Source: Bacillota bacterium
GTDB taxonomy: Bacteria; Bacillota; Clostridia; Peptostreptococcales; Anaerovoracaceae
Assembly (NCBI GenBank): GCA_017537495.1
Contig: JAFYKS010000031.1
Location: forward strand, 1 to 6,837
Reading direction: 5' to 3'
DNA length: 6,837 nucleotides
The notes under the pieces were generated by a model, which saw only the letters and a program-made list of their open reading frames with translations, was not told the origin of the DNA and searched no databases. Below are positions 1 through 5,478 of this stretch, piece by piece. Both the position numbers and the translations under genes were made by a program. How positions within the stretch are numbered: the first letter of the stretch is position 1; each line of letters opens with the position of its first letter.

Positions 1-201
1 CATAACTTTAATTACAATCAGAGCATCCCTGGTTCCCGCAGCAGCCATACCGGCCAGTACCGAAAGACGATGTCCCCTGTGCATCCCAACTGCAAGGAAG
101 ACCGCCAAGCCTGCCAGAAGCGGAAAAATCATTGAAAGTCCAGTGAATAAGGTTACTGCCATGGCACTCAGAAATATGCCAAAGGCAATCAGTAAATCCA
201 T
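1..201 (-). CDS. NhaC-like Na+/H+ antiporter family membrane protein, N-terminal part only
   Basis: This is the first 67 codons of a gene that runs off the left edge of the window; the frame is open throughout. The visible part has a hydrophobic helix (about residues 3-24), a second (about 27-40), then a short basic loop with HRGHR and a segment MAAAGTRDALIVIKVM. A short hydrophobic start, a basic loop and then a G-A/T-R-x-A-x-x-V pattern are typical of the N terminus of NhaC-like sodium/proton antiporters, which are integral membrane proteins of about 400-450 residues. The start is ATG at 201-199, directly abutting the TAA stop of the EamA gene, with an AAAGGGG ribosome binding site inside the end of that gene, which suggests translational coupling. 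The membrane nature is clear. The antiporter call is recognition from a short fragment and could be another polytopic transporter family. Confidence 0.55.
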   Translation of the reverse strand, partial: MDLLIAFGIFLSAMAVTLFTGLSMIFPLLAGLAVFLAVGMHRGHRLSVLAGMAAAGTRDALIVIKVM

Positions 202-1089
202 TTATTCAGCATCCCCTTTCTGACGAGGTCCCAACTCGTTCAGCAGCGTAAAGCCCAGAATCAGCAATCCGCCAAGGCCCTGCAGCAGAGTCATGGCTTC
301 ACCCAGAACTACGGTAGAAATGAGCACTGCCACCAGAGGGTCGATGTAGCTTAAGATAGACACTTCCTGACCCTTCAGTTCCTTCAGAGAAGAGAAGTAC
401 AGGCAATATGTCACACCGGTATGGAACAGACCCAGAATCAGCAGACAGATCCAGCCTTTGGTGTCCAGTACTTCCAGATGGAAACCGCTGGTTGCTGCCA
501 CATAGGGGATCAGAATCAGGATGGCTGCGAAGAACTGGAACAGCGTCCGCGGCACACCTTCTGTATGTTTCATGAACTTATTCAGCAGGATTACAGTGGC
601 GTACAGTGCTGCTGCACCAAGACCATAGGCAATACCAATACCGTCACTTCCACCGCCGGACAGACCGCCGTTGGCAATAATCAGCACCAGTCCAAGAGTG
701 GACATGACAAAGCACACAATCTGCTTCGCGTTCAGCCGTTCACGGAACAGGAATACGCAGGTCACCGTTACGATAACCGGTGCGAAATAGTAACACAGTG
801 TTGCCACAGAAATGGTTGTGTAGTTATAGGCCTGGAACAGGAAAATCCAGTTGAAGCCCATGGCCGCACCGGAAAGAATCAGGTATTTCAGGTCTTTTTT
901 AATGCCTTCCCAGTCCAGTTTCTGACGGGTCAGTGTGAGAAATGCAACAATAAGGGTTGCCGCCAGTACAGCACGGTACAGAGCCAGTTCCCCGGAGCTG
1001 ACCGCAATGTTTCGTGTAAACAGTCCCAGCGTCCCGAAGACAGTCATGGAAAGAATCAGTTTCAGTTTGCTTGAAGTATTTTTTGTCAT
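202..1089 (-). CDS. EamA/DMT-superfamily permease (drug/metabolite transporter)
   Basis: A 295-residue protein with about ten hydrophobic helices, the usual length and layout of EamA-type permeases: two repeated five-helix halves (about residues 10-138 and 152-285). The first half ends with the conserved pattern of a helix followed by F-R-E-R-L (115-119). The second ends with YIDPLVAVLISTVVLGE (248-264), the same signature in the repeat. A Gly-rich linker (141-151) joins the halves. Proteins of this family move small metabolites or amino acids across the inner membrane; the substrate cannot be read from sequence. The ATG shares four bases (ATGA) with the end of the HD-hydrolase gene, and an AGGAG lies about 12 bases upstream, inside that gene. 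It abuts the NhaC-like gene downstream. Family assignment is firm, substrate unknown. Confidence 0.93.
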   Translation of the reverse strand: MTKNTSSKLKLILSMTVFGTLGLFTRNIAVSSGELALYRAVLAATLIVAFLTLTRQKLDWEGIKKDLKYLILSGAAMGFNWIFLFQAYNYTTISVATLCYYFAPVIVTVTCVFLFRERLNAKQIVCFVMSTLGLVLIIANGGLSGGGSDGIGIAYGLGAAALYATVILLNKFMKHTEGVPRTLFQFFAAILILIPYVAATSGFHLEVLDTKGWICLLILGLFHTGVTYCLYFSSLKELKGQEVSILSYIDPLVAVLISTVVLGEAMTLLQGLGGLLILGFTLLNELGPRQKGDAE

Positions 1090-1634
1090 AATTTCAGGTC
1101 TCTCCTAAGCTGGTCAAATTTTTTCAGGAACGCCTCCTCCACTTCCTGCATGGGCAGAAGCTGGTGTTCCGGCAGATGCTTCAGATTCCGGTAGTTCTCA
1201 TTAATTTCGTCTCTCAGCAAAATCTTCATGTCCCAGGACATGGCATCATCATCGATTTCTTTTATCATCCGGCATTCTTCTTCCGTCAGCGGTTCTCCTG
1301 GAATATATGCATTCCAAATGGTATCGATGAGTCGGTTTTCAATGGTACGGTACTGGGGAATCTGCTGTTTTACCGGTCTCACCAGGTCAGACATATAGGC
1401 CTCACTGCCGTCATGAAGGAGTGCACCCATCTGCACTCTTGCAGAACAGCCTCTCAGTCGTGCTTCCTCTGCGCAGATTAAGCTGTGCTGAGCCACGGAA
1501 AAGAACTGTATCACGTGTCCCCCTCCCCTGCACACCAGAGAAAGTGCGTGGGCAATATCCCGAATATCTATATCTTCCGTCCGCGGTTCTACCGGATTCA
1601 TCCGGATACCGCTGTATGTGGTTATGGTTGGCAT
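1086..1634 (-). CDS. HD-domain phosphohydrolase (YfbR-like)
   Basis: A 182-residue soluble protein of the metal-dependent HD superfamily. The order of motifs is DIDIRDIAHALS (21-32), GHVIQFFSVAQHS (39-51, first metal-type His at 40 or 50), LLHDGSEAY (72-80, the HD pair at 74-75), D83 followed by RPVK (86-89), and a late acidic cluster IDDDAM (127-132) that supplies the final Asp. This matches YfbR-like enzymes, of which E. coli YfbR is a 5'-deoxynucleotidase, and related phage/bacterial phosphohydrolases; the exact substrate here is inferred only. I chose ATG 1634 rather than the upstream in-frame ATG at 1664: GGAGG stands five bases before 1634, directly after the TAA of the preceding gene, whereas the longer frame would overlap that gene and start without a good site. 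It overlaps the permease start by four bases. Confidence 0.9.
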   Translation of the reverse strand: MPTITTYSGIRMNPVEPRTEDIDIRDIAHALSLVCRGGGHVIQFFSVAQHSLICAEEARLRGCSARVQMGALLHDGSEAYMSDLVRPVKQQIPQYRTIENRLIDTIWNAYIPGEPLTEEECRMIKEIDDDAMSWDMKILLRDEINENYRNLKHLPEHQLLPMQEVEEAFLKKFDQLRRDLKL

Positions 1635-1638
1635 GGAG

Positions 1639-1646
1639 CCCTCCTT
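1639..1646 (-). promoter_or_regulatory. Ribosome binding site fixing the HD-hydrolase start
   Basis: On the minus strand the order is TAA-GGAGGG-CTCC-ATG. The Shine-Dalgarno core GGAGG lies five bases before the ATG at 1634 and merges with the stop codon of the zinc-ribbon gene. This selects the 182-residue product over a 192-residue one. Confidence 0.8.
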
Positions 1647-1923
1647 ATTTGTCGTCATATTCAATAATACCGCCGCAGGTTGGACATTCGAAATGAATTT
1701 TCTCAGACCATTTCAGAATATCCATCATCTTAATCATCTTCAGTTCGCCGCAGTGCGGACAGCGGATTTTGGAAGACCGGATCAGCAGTCCAAACACACC
1801 TACTGCCAGACCTGGCAGGAAAAATACCATGTTCTGTGTCAGTGCAGCAAGTCCCATCAGTGCCACAAAAATGGCCAGACAGACGATGACAAAACGTGCA
1901 GTTTTTCTTGATAACTTTTTCAT
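1645..1923 (-). CDS. Small membrane protein with C-terminal zinc ribbon
   Basis: A 92-residue protein with a basic N terminus (MKKLSRKTAR), two hydrophobic helices (about residues 11-29 and 32-48) and a cytoplasmic-type C-terminal domain holding two CxxC knuckles, CPHC at 55-58 and CPTC at 80-83. The 21-residue separation is typical of a four-Cys zinc ribbon. I do not recognise a named family. Such proteins may sense or bind partners at the membrane, but no function can be read. The start is ATG 1923 with AGGAG about ten bases upstream. It is the first gene of the leftward operon, 10 bases ahead of the HD-hydrolase start, so all four genes are probably co-transcribed. Confidence 0.8.
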   Translation of the reverse strand: MKKLSRKTARFVIVCLAIFVALMGLAALTQNMVFFLPGLAVGVFGLLIRSSKIRCPHCGELKMIKMMDILKWSEKIHFECPTCGGIIEYDDK

Positions 1924-1963
1924 CTATTTTATACTCCTTTTTTGATGTTTCTTTTATCTTTTC

Positions 1964-1992
1964 ATTTTAACATATTTTTTCTGTTCTGGAAA
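1964..1992 (-). promoter_or_regulatory. Candidate promoter for the zinc-ribbon/HD/EamA/antiporter operon
   Basis: On the minus strand TTTCCA (1992-1987) and TAAAAT (1969-1964) are separated by 17 bases, four of six and five of six matches to the sigma-A consensus. It lies just after the upstream terminator and about 40 bases before the first start codon, a sensible position. The -35 box is weak, so the exact placement is uncertain. Confidence 0.45.
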
Positions 1993-1997
1993 GCAAA

Positions 1998-2030
1998 TAA
2001 AGAAAAACAGCGGCCTTTCGAGACCGCTGT
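1998..2030 (-). terminator. Intrinsic terminator after the TIM-barrel gene
   Basis: Read on the minus strand, ACAGCGGUCU pairs with AGGCCGCUGU (10 bp, one U-G wobble) around a CGAA tetraloop, followed by UUUUUCUUUAUUU. The stem occupies 2030-2007. It sits about 40 bases after the TIM-barrel stop codon and separates that operon from the next promoter. Confidence 0.9.
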
Positions 2031-2070
2031 CTTTCGATTATGAGTTCCTGCAGGAATGCGAGGAGTGATT

Positions 2071-2901
2071 TTATCTTGTGATTGCCTTGAATGCTGCAGC
2101 CTGTGCAGTGATGCCTCTTTCAGCTGCAAAACGTTCAATACTGGATGCACCGAAGAAGCCGTCGATTTCAGGAATCTGGCTGATGATGTACTGTGCATCG
2201 TCAGGTTCAGCAATTGGACCGCCGTGGCAGATAACCATGATGTCAGGATTTACTTCACGGCCTGCTGCGATGATTTCCTTAATCTTTACTACACAGTCGT
2301 CCAGAGTCAGTGCAGTCTTTGCACCGATGGTACCCTTTGTAGTCAGACCCATGTGAGCTACCAGAATGTCTGCACCTGCTTCAGCCATTGCACGAGCCTG
2401 GTCAGGATCGAATACATATGGACAGGTCAGCATATCCAGTTCATGAGCCTTTCTGATCATGTCTACTTCCAGACCGTAACCCATGCCGGTTTCTTCCAGG
2501 TTCTGACGGAATACACCGTCGATCAGACCTACAGTTGGGAAGTTCTGAACACCGTTGAAGCCCTGAGCCTTCAGCTGCTTCAGGTAAATTTCCATTACAC
2601 GGAACGGGTCAGTACCGCAAACGCCTGCCAGAACAGGAGTGTGCTTAACCACAGGCAGAACTTCTGCACCCATGTCTACTACGATCTGGTTTGCATCGCC
2701 ATAGGACAGCAGACCAGCCAAAGAACCACGGCCAGCCATACGATAACGGCCGGAGTTGTAGATAATCAGCATGTCTGCGCCGCCTGCTTCACTGGATTTT
2801 GCAGTGATACCGGTACCTGCGCCTACGCCTACCAGAATCTTACCGGCTGCAACCTGTTCCTTAAACTTTGCCATATTTTCCGCTCTAGTCAGAGTATTCA
2901 T
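2071..2901 (-). CDS. TIM-barrel protein of the phosphoenolpyruvate-hydrolase-like family (Tm-1 C-terminal domain homologue)
   Basis: A 276-residue soluble protein covering a full TIM barrel. Recognisable strand/loop motifs in order: GVGAGTG (25-31), IIYNSGRYR (46-54), AGVCGTDPF (92-100), [10 protein letters not shown] (120-129), TCPYVF (159-164), [14 protein letters not shown] (177-190), ICHGGPI (224-230) and [10 protein letters not shown] (248-257). These match the family annotated as phosphoenolpyruvate hydrolase or TIM-barrel signal transduction protein, which also forms the C-terminal half of plant Tm-1. The enzymatic label is a family annotation and the true reaction is not established by sequence. 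The ATG at 2901 has AGGAGG eight bases upstream. It follows the Tm-1-like gene by 33 bases and precedes a terminator, so the two form one unit. Arg codons are mainly CGT (8 of 12 by my count), suggesting strong expression. Confidence 0.9.
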   Translation of the reverse strand: MNTLTRAENMAKFKEQVAAGKILVGVGAGTGITAKSSEAGGADMLIIYNSGRYRMAGRGSLAGLLSYGDANQIVVDMGAEVLPVVKHTPVLAGVCGTDPFRVMEIYLKQLKAQGFNGVQNFPTVGLIDGVFRQNLEETGMGYGLEVDMIRKAHELDMLTCPYVFDPDQARAMAEAGADILVAHMGLTTKGTIGAKTALTLDDCVVKIKEIIAAGREVNPDIMVICHGGPIAEPDDAQYIISQIPEIDGFFGASSIERFAAERGITAQAAAFKAITR

Positions 2902-2934
2902 ACTTTATTCCTCCTGTTTTCTATTCAAAATCTT

Positions 2935-4137
2935 TTAGCCCAGCAGTTCGATCAGCTTCTTTGCTGCTGCCAGTGCAAATTCATCGTCATTCACCGCATG
3001 ATCCATTTCAATCAGCTCTACATTGTCAGCCAGCTGTTCTCTCAGAGTATCGAAGAGAACCTTGTCTGCTTCTGCATCGTAGAATGGTGCACCTTCCACG
3101 TCGATGGCAGATACACCCTTCAGAGGCAGCATCATTACGGTCTTGCCTTCTGCTGCGTTGAGCTTTTCAGCAATCTTGCCGCCGATAACAGCCAGTTCTT
3201 CGCCGGTGGTACGCATCAGAGTTACAGTTGGATTATGTTTGTACAGGTTTCTTTCCTTAAACTGTGCAGGAACGGTTTCCCAAGGTCCGAAGTTAACCAT
3301 ATCCAGTGCACCTACAGATACAACCTGCGGAATGCCTGCCTTACCTGCAGCTGCCAGACGGTTTGGACCTGCACTGAGAACGCCGCCTACCACTTCGTCA
3401 CACCATTCAGTTGTGGTGATGTCCAGTACGCCCTTGATGAATCCGCCGTCAATGAGGGATTCCATGCACTGTCCGCCGGTACCGGTAGCGTGGAATACCA
3501 GAACATCGTAGCCCTGTGCTTCCAGATATTCCTTGGCAGTCTTGATGCAAGGTGTGGTTACACCAAACATGGTTGCTGCCAGCAGAGGTTTGCCGTCTCC
3601 CTTGATTTCCTTCTGATTCTGCACCATGCCCACCAGAGCATTGACTGCATTACTGAAAATCTTTCTGGAGATATCATTGAGACCTTCCACGTCCACTACA
3701 GATGGAATCATGATGATATCACTGGTTCCTACGTATGGAGAAACGTCACCGGAAGCCATGGTGGAAACCATTACCTTCGGTACACCAATTGGAAGTGCTC
3801 TCATGGCAGGTGTTGCCAGAGAAGTACCGCCTGATCCGCCGATGGAGATAATTCCGTCGAACTTTCCTTCTGCATACAGCTTCGGAATCAGTGCTTCCAT
3901 CCCTCTGGACAGCACATCGGTAGCAGTAGCACGGTCCTTCTTTTCAATAATTGCATTAATATCAGCACCTACTGCAGCAGCAATGTCTGCATTGGTTACA
4001 TCAGGCGTAACCAGCGGGTCGAATACCCCGGTGTGAATGCACAGTGTAGCCAGACCCTGTTCTTCAACCAGTTCCTTGATAAATTTCAGTTCGCGTCCTT
4101 TGGTATCAAAAGTACCCGCAATTGCAATCGTTTTCAA
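2935..4137 (-). CDS. Tm-1-like ATP-binding domain protein (UPF0261 family)
   Basis: A 400-residue soluble protein, the usual length of UPF0261/Tm-1-like proteins. Conserved features in order are IAGTFDTKGREL (6-17), IGGSGGTSLATPAM (99-112, Gly-rich nucleotide-contacting loop), VSTMASGDVSPYVGTSD (124-140), FHATGTGGQ (215-223), TTTEWCDEVVGG (241-252) and MVNFGPWETVP (280-290). In plant Tm-1 the homologous N-terminal domain binds ATP and the viral replication protein; the bacterial role is not established. The start is TTG at 4137-4135: no ATG is nearby, the family begins with this K-T-I-A-x-x-G-T sequence, and AAGGAGGTG lies about eight bases upstream. The TIM-barrel gene, matching the other half of Tm-1, follows 33 bases later, so the products probably act together. 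An operator-like promoter precedes it. Confidence 0.92.
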   Translation of the reverse strand: MKTIAIAGTFDTKGRELKFIKELVEEQGLATLCIHTGVFDPLVTPDVTNADIAAAVGADINAIIEKKDRATATDVLSRGMEALIPKLYAEGKFDGIISIGGSGGTSLATPAMRALPIGVPKVMVSTMASGDVSPYVGTSDIIMIPSVVDVEGLNDISRKIFSNAVNALVGMVQNQKEIKGDGKPLLAATMFGVTTPCIKTAKEYLEAQGYDVLVFHATGTGGQCMESLIDGGFIKGVLDITTTEWCDEVVGGVLSAGPNRLAAAGKAGIPQVVSVGALDMVNFGPWETVPAQFKERNLYKHNPTVTLMRTTGEELAVIGGKIAEKLNAAEGKTVMMLPLKGVSAIDVEGAPFYDAEADKVLFDTLREQLADNVELIEMDHAVNDDEFALAAAKKLIELLG

Positions 4138-4194
4138 GATAAAAGCACCTCCTTGTATTTCAGTTGTTACATTGAACTTGATTTATATATTTAC

Positions 4195-4223
4195 ATATTA
4201 ATGCGTTAATACATTAATTTCAA
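4195..4223 (-). promoter_or_regulatory. Sigma-A type promoter for the Tm-1-like/TIM-barrel operon
   Basis: On the minus strand TTGAAA (4223-4218) and TAATAT (4200-4195) are exactly 17 bases apart, each close to consensus. A start of transcription near 4188 would leave a leader of about 50 bases before the TTG codon. No U-tailed terminator is seen between this promoter and the upstream membrane-protein gene, so some read-through is also possible. Confidence 0.7.
4197..4218. promoter_or_regulatory. Operator-like inverted repeat in the promoter spacer
   Basis: Arms ATTAATG (4197-4203) and CATTAAT (4212-4218) flank eight bases, and TTAA recurs three times at 8-base intervals across the element. 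It fills the space between the -35 and -10 boxes, where a bound repressor would block polymerase. A second, wider inverted pair, AACTTGA (4175-4181) and TCAAGTT (4220-4226), brackets the promoter. No regulator gene lies in the window. AT-rich sequence makes chance repeats more likely, so this is a candidate only. Confidence 0.5.
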
Positions 4224-4236
4224 GTTAAAAATAAGA

Positions 4237-4626
4237 TTAAAGTCTGGTTTTCAGCTTTGCCTTCTCAGCCTCGGTTTTCTGCACTTTTTTCAAACGGAAA
4301 AACAGTACGGCAGCAGCAGCGATTGCAAAGAACATATACAGACACTTGTTCCAGCCGTTATAGGTTCCTTCCGCTTCATTTACTGTACCGAAAATGCTGC
4401 CGAATAAAACAGCGAAAGGATAGCCCACAGCACTGATAATCCCTGCAATACAGTTTTCAATCAGTACGATCATTATGCTGGTAGTCACACACAGCAAAAT
4501 GGTGGTTGCCAGTACAAATGCAAAATTCGTAATTCCTGCAAGCAAAGTACCGCTGAGTACATACATTACCCCATAAATAATCAAAACTGCAGCGCATGCA
4601 GGCATACGCTTATTAATATCAAACAT
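4237..4626 (-). CDS. Four-helix membrane protein of unknown function
   Basis: A 129-residue protein with four likely membrane helices (about residues 9-29, 33-55, 58-80 and 95-111), an acidic/polar loop with VNEAEGTYNGWNK (82-94) between the last two, and a strongly basic C-terminal tail rich in Lys (112-129) expected to face the cytoplasm. Three Cys (11, 46, 59) lie in or near helices and a fourth at 95. I do not recognise a family. The ATG at 4626 has AGAGG nine bases upstream, partly in the 14-base gap after the Cys-rich gene, so the two are probably co-transcribed. Its position just before the Tm-1-like operon may be functional or chance. That it is coding rests on start, binding site, helix pattern and spacing. 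Confidence 0.75.
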   Translation of the reverse strand: MFDINKRMPACAAVLIIYGVMYVLSGTLLAGITNFAFVLATTILLCVTTSIMIVLIENCIAGIISAVGYPFAVLFGSIFGTVNEAEGTYNGWNKCLYMFFAIAAAAVLFFRLKKVQKTEAEKAKLKTRL

Positions 4627-4640
4627 TATAAATTACCTCT

Positions 4641-4838
4641 TTATTTCTTCACTACTTCAGCAAAGTTTTCGAAGAAGTAGCCGGTTCTCTTCTTTTCAGG
4701 ATCAGCCACATTAAAGAAACAGGATGGAATTTCCCGTTCATTCAGGTTCTTCAAAATACATGGAGTGCATCCCTGGTCATGGTTGTTTGGATGGTTTGGA
4801 CAGTCATAACTGTCACAAGTACAAAATTCTACTTTCAT
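4641..4838 (-). CDS. DUF6485-like small cysteine-rich protein
   Basis: A 65-residue soluble protein with six Cys (6, 8, 13, 24, 27, 40) and two His (16, 20), in the order CxC, CP, CxxC, then EIPSCFFN (36-43), ending with an aromatic patch (GYFFENFAEVV). This layout resembles DUF6485-type small Cys-rich proteins of anaerobic Clostridia, which are likely metal-binding; no function is known to me. I chose ATG 4838 over the longer frame from 4889, because AGGAGG stands seven bases before 4838 and the family-like sequence begins there; the extra 17 residues would lie on top of the promoter. It leads the transcript into the four-helix membrane protein 14 bases downstream. Confidence 0.8.
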   Translation of the reverse strand: MKVEFCTCDSYDCPNHPNNHDQGCTPCILKNLNEREIPSCFFNVADPEKKRTGYFFENFAEVVKK

Positions 4839-4845
4839 TACGATT

Positions 4846-4851
4846 CCTCCT
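4846..4851 (-). promoter_or_regulatory. Ribosome binding site fixing the DUF6485-like start
   Basis: AGGAGG lies seven bases before the ATG at 4838 on the minus strand. It supports the 65-residue product over an 82-residue frame that would begin upstream within the promoter region. Confidence 0.8.
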
Positions 4852-4871
4852 TCAGTTCTTGACTTTACCCT

Positions 4872-4900
4872 ATTATACTGCAAAACCATATGGAATGGAA
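4872..4900 (-). promoter_or_regulatory. Promoter for the DUF6485-like/membrane-protein genes
   Basis: A perfect TATAAT -10 box lies at 4877-4872 on the minus strand, about 34 bases before the start codon and just after the upstream terminator. The -35 region is poor: TTCCAT at 17-base spacing is the best I see. The -10 call is good, the -35 uncertain. Confidence 0.55.
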
Positions 4901-4905
4901 CAAGT

Positions 4906-4937
4906 AAAAAAGCTGACTTGTAAACAAATCAGCTTTT
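4906..4937 (-). terminator. Intrinsic terminator of the GNAT/lipoprotein/C39-like operon
   Basis: Read on the minus strand, AAAAGCUGAUUUG pairs with CAAGUCAGCUUUU (13 bp including one U-G wobble) around a UUUA loop and runs into a six-U tract. It begins nine bases after the C39-like stop codon. Near-symmetric A and T runs flank the stem, so it could also work on the plus strand, where no gene needs it. Confidence 0.88.
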
Positions 4938-4945
4938 CAAACCAT

Positions 4946-5455
4946 TTACTTCCGATCCTTAATTCCGATAAGTACGGCACCGAAATAGTGCTGCTTCCTG
5001 AGAAAATCCTGAAGACTGCTGCCATATCGGTCAGGTCCTGTGGACGTCTTATATGTATTGTAACCCAAGAAGTGCCCATCTCTGTACTGACACGCTGCAA
5101 AATGCGCTCCAAACTTAGGCCGCCTGATCCAGTGGTAAAAGAGGATACAAACATCTGAAGATTTTGCCAGGTCATCAAACTCGGATCGGCGAACCGTGAC
5201 TTTCACCTCAAACCCCAGCTTCCGAAAGAGCTGCACCGGCGTCATCACAAAGGTTCCCAAGGTACCGTTGAGCACCGGAACGTGGCGCTTATAATAACGG
5301 AGCAGTTTCTCCGGATCCGTATGATAACCCATGAGATGCAGTGCATTATACGCCGCAATCCAGCCGCATCCGGTGGCCGCACTGGAACGCAGCCCGTAAC
5401 GCCACTGGTCTTTCGGGATTTTTTTCTGGTTGTAGATATAATCTTTGTTATCCAT
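4946..5455 (-). CDS. Papain/C39-like cysteine-protease-fold protein, intracellular
   Basis: A 169-residue protein. ATGCGWIAAYNALHLMG (27-43) puts a Cys (30) at the start of a helix, the nucleophile pattern of papain-like and C39-like proteases. GAHFAACQYRDGHFLGYNTY (116-135) supplies a His (118) at the start of a strand and Asn133 or a nearby polar residue as the third member. The spacing suits a small single-domain C39-like fold; whether it cleaves peptides is inference. There is no signal peptide or membrane helix, so it should stay in the cytoplasm, or be exported by another route. ATG 5455 is chosen because GGAG lies six bases upstream; the in-frame ATG at 5467 has no binding site. It follows the lipoprotein by 23 bases and ends nine bases before a terminator. 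Confidence 0.75.
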   Translation of the reverse strand: MDNKDYIYNQKKIPKDQWRYGLRSSAATGCGWIAAYNALHLMGYHTDPEKLLRYYKRHVPVLNGTLGTFVMTPVQLFRKLGFEVKVTVRRSEFDDLAKSSDVCILFYHWIRRPKFGAHFAACQYRDGHFLGYNTYKTSTGPDRYGSSLQDFLRKQHYFGAVLIGIKDRK

Positions 5456-5478
5456 AGAGTTCTCCATTTATTCAATGA

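Noticed and set aside
421..1074. A 217-codon plus-strand frame antisense to the EamA permease
   Set aside because: The product is Gln-, Cys- and His-rich with no family resemblance, and the opposite strand encodes a clear ten-helix permease.
2045..2056. Perfect 12-base palindrome TTCCTGCAGGAA between the TIM-barrel stop and the terminator
   Set aside because: It has no loop, no second copy in the window and no promoter beside it. One 12-base palindrome in this length is plausible by chance.
2056..3834. A 592-codon open frame on the plus strand antisense to the Tm-1-like and TIM-barrel genes
   Set aside because: It has no ribosome binding site, covers two firmly identified genes on the other strand, and its translation is Cys-, His- and Gln-rich with no domain. 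It is an effect of biased codon use in the real genes.
4873..5178. A 101-codon minus-strand frame running through the terminator and the end of the C39-like gene
   Set aside because: It overlaps the C39-like gene in another frame, includes the terminator stem and has no ribosome binding site.
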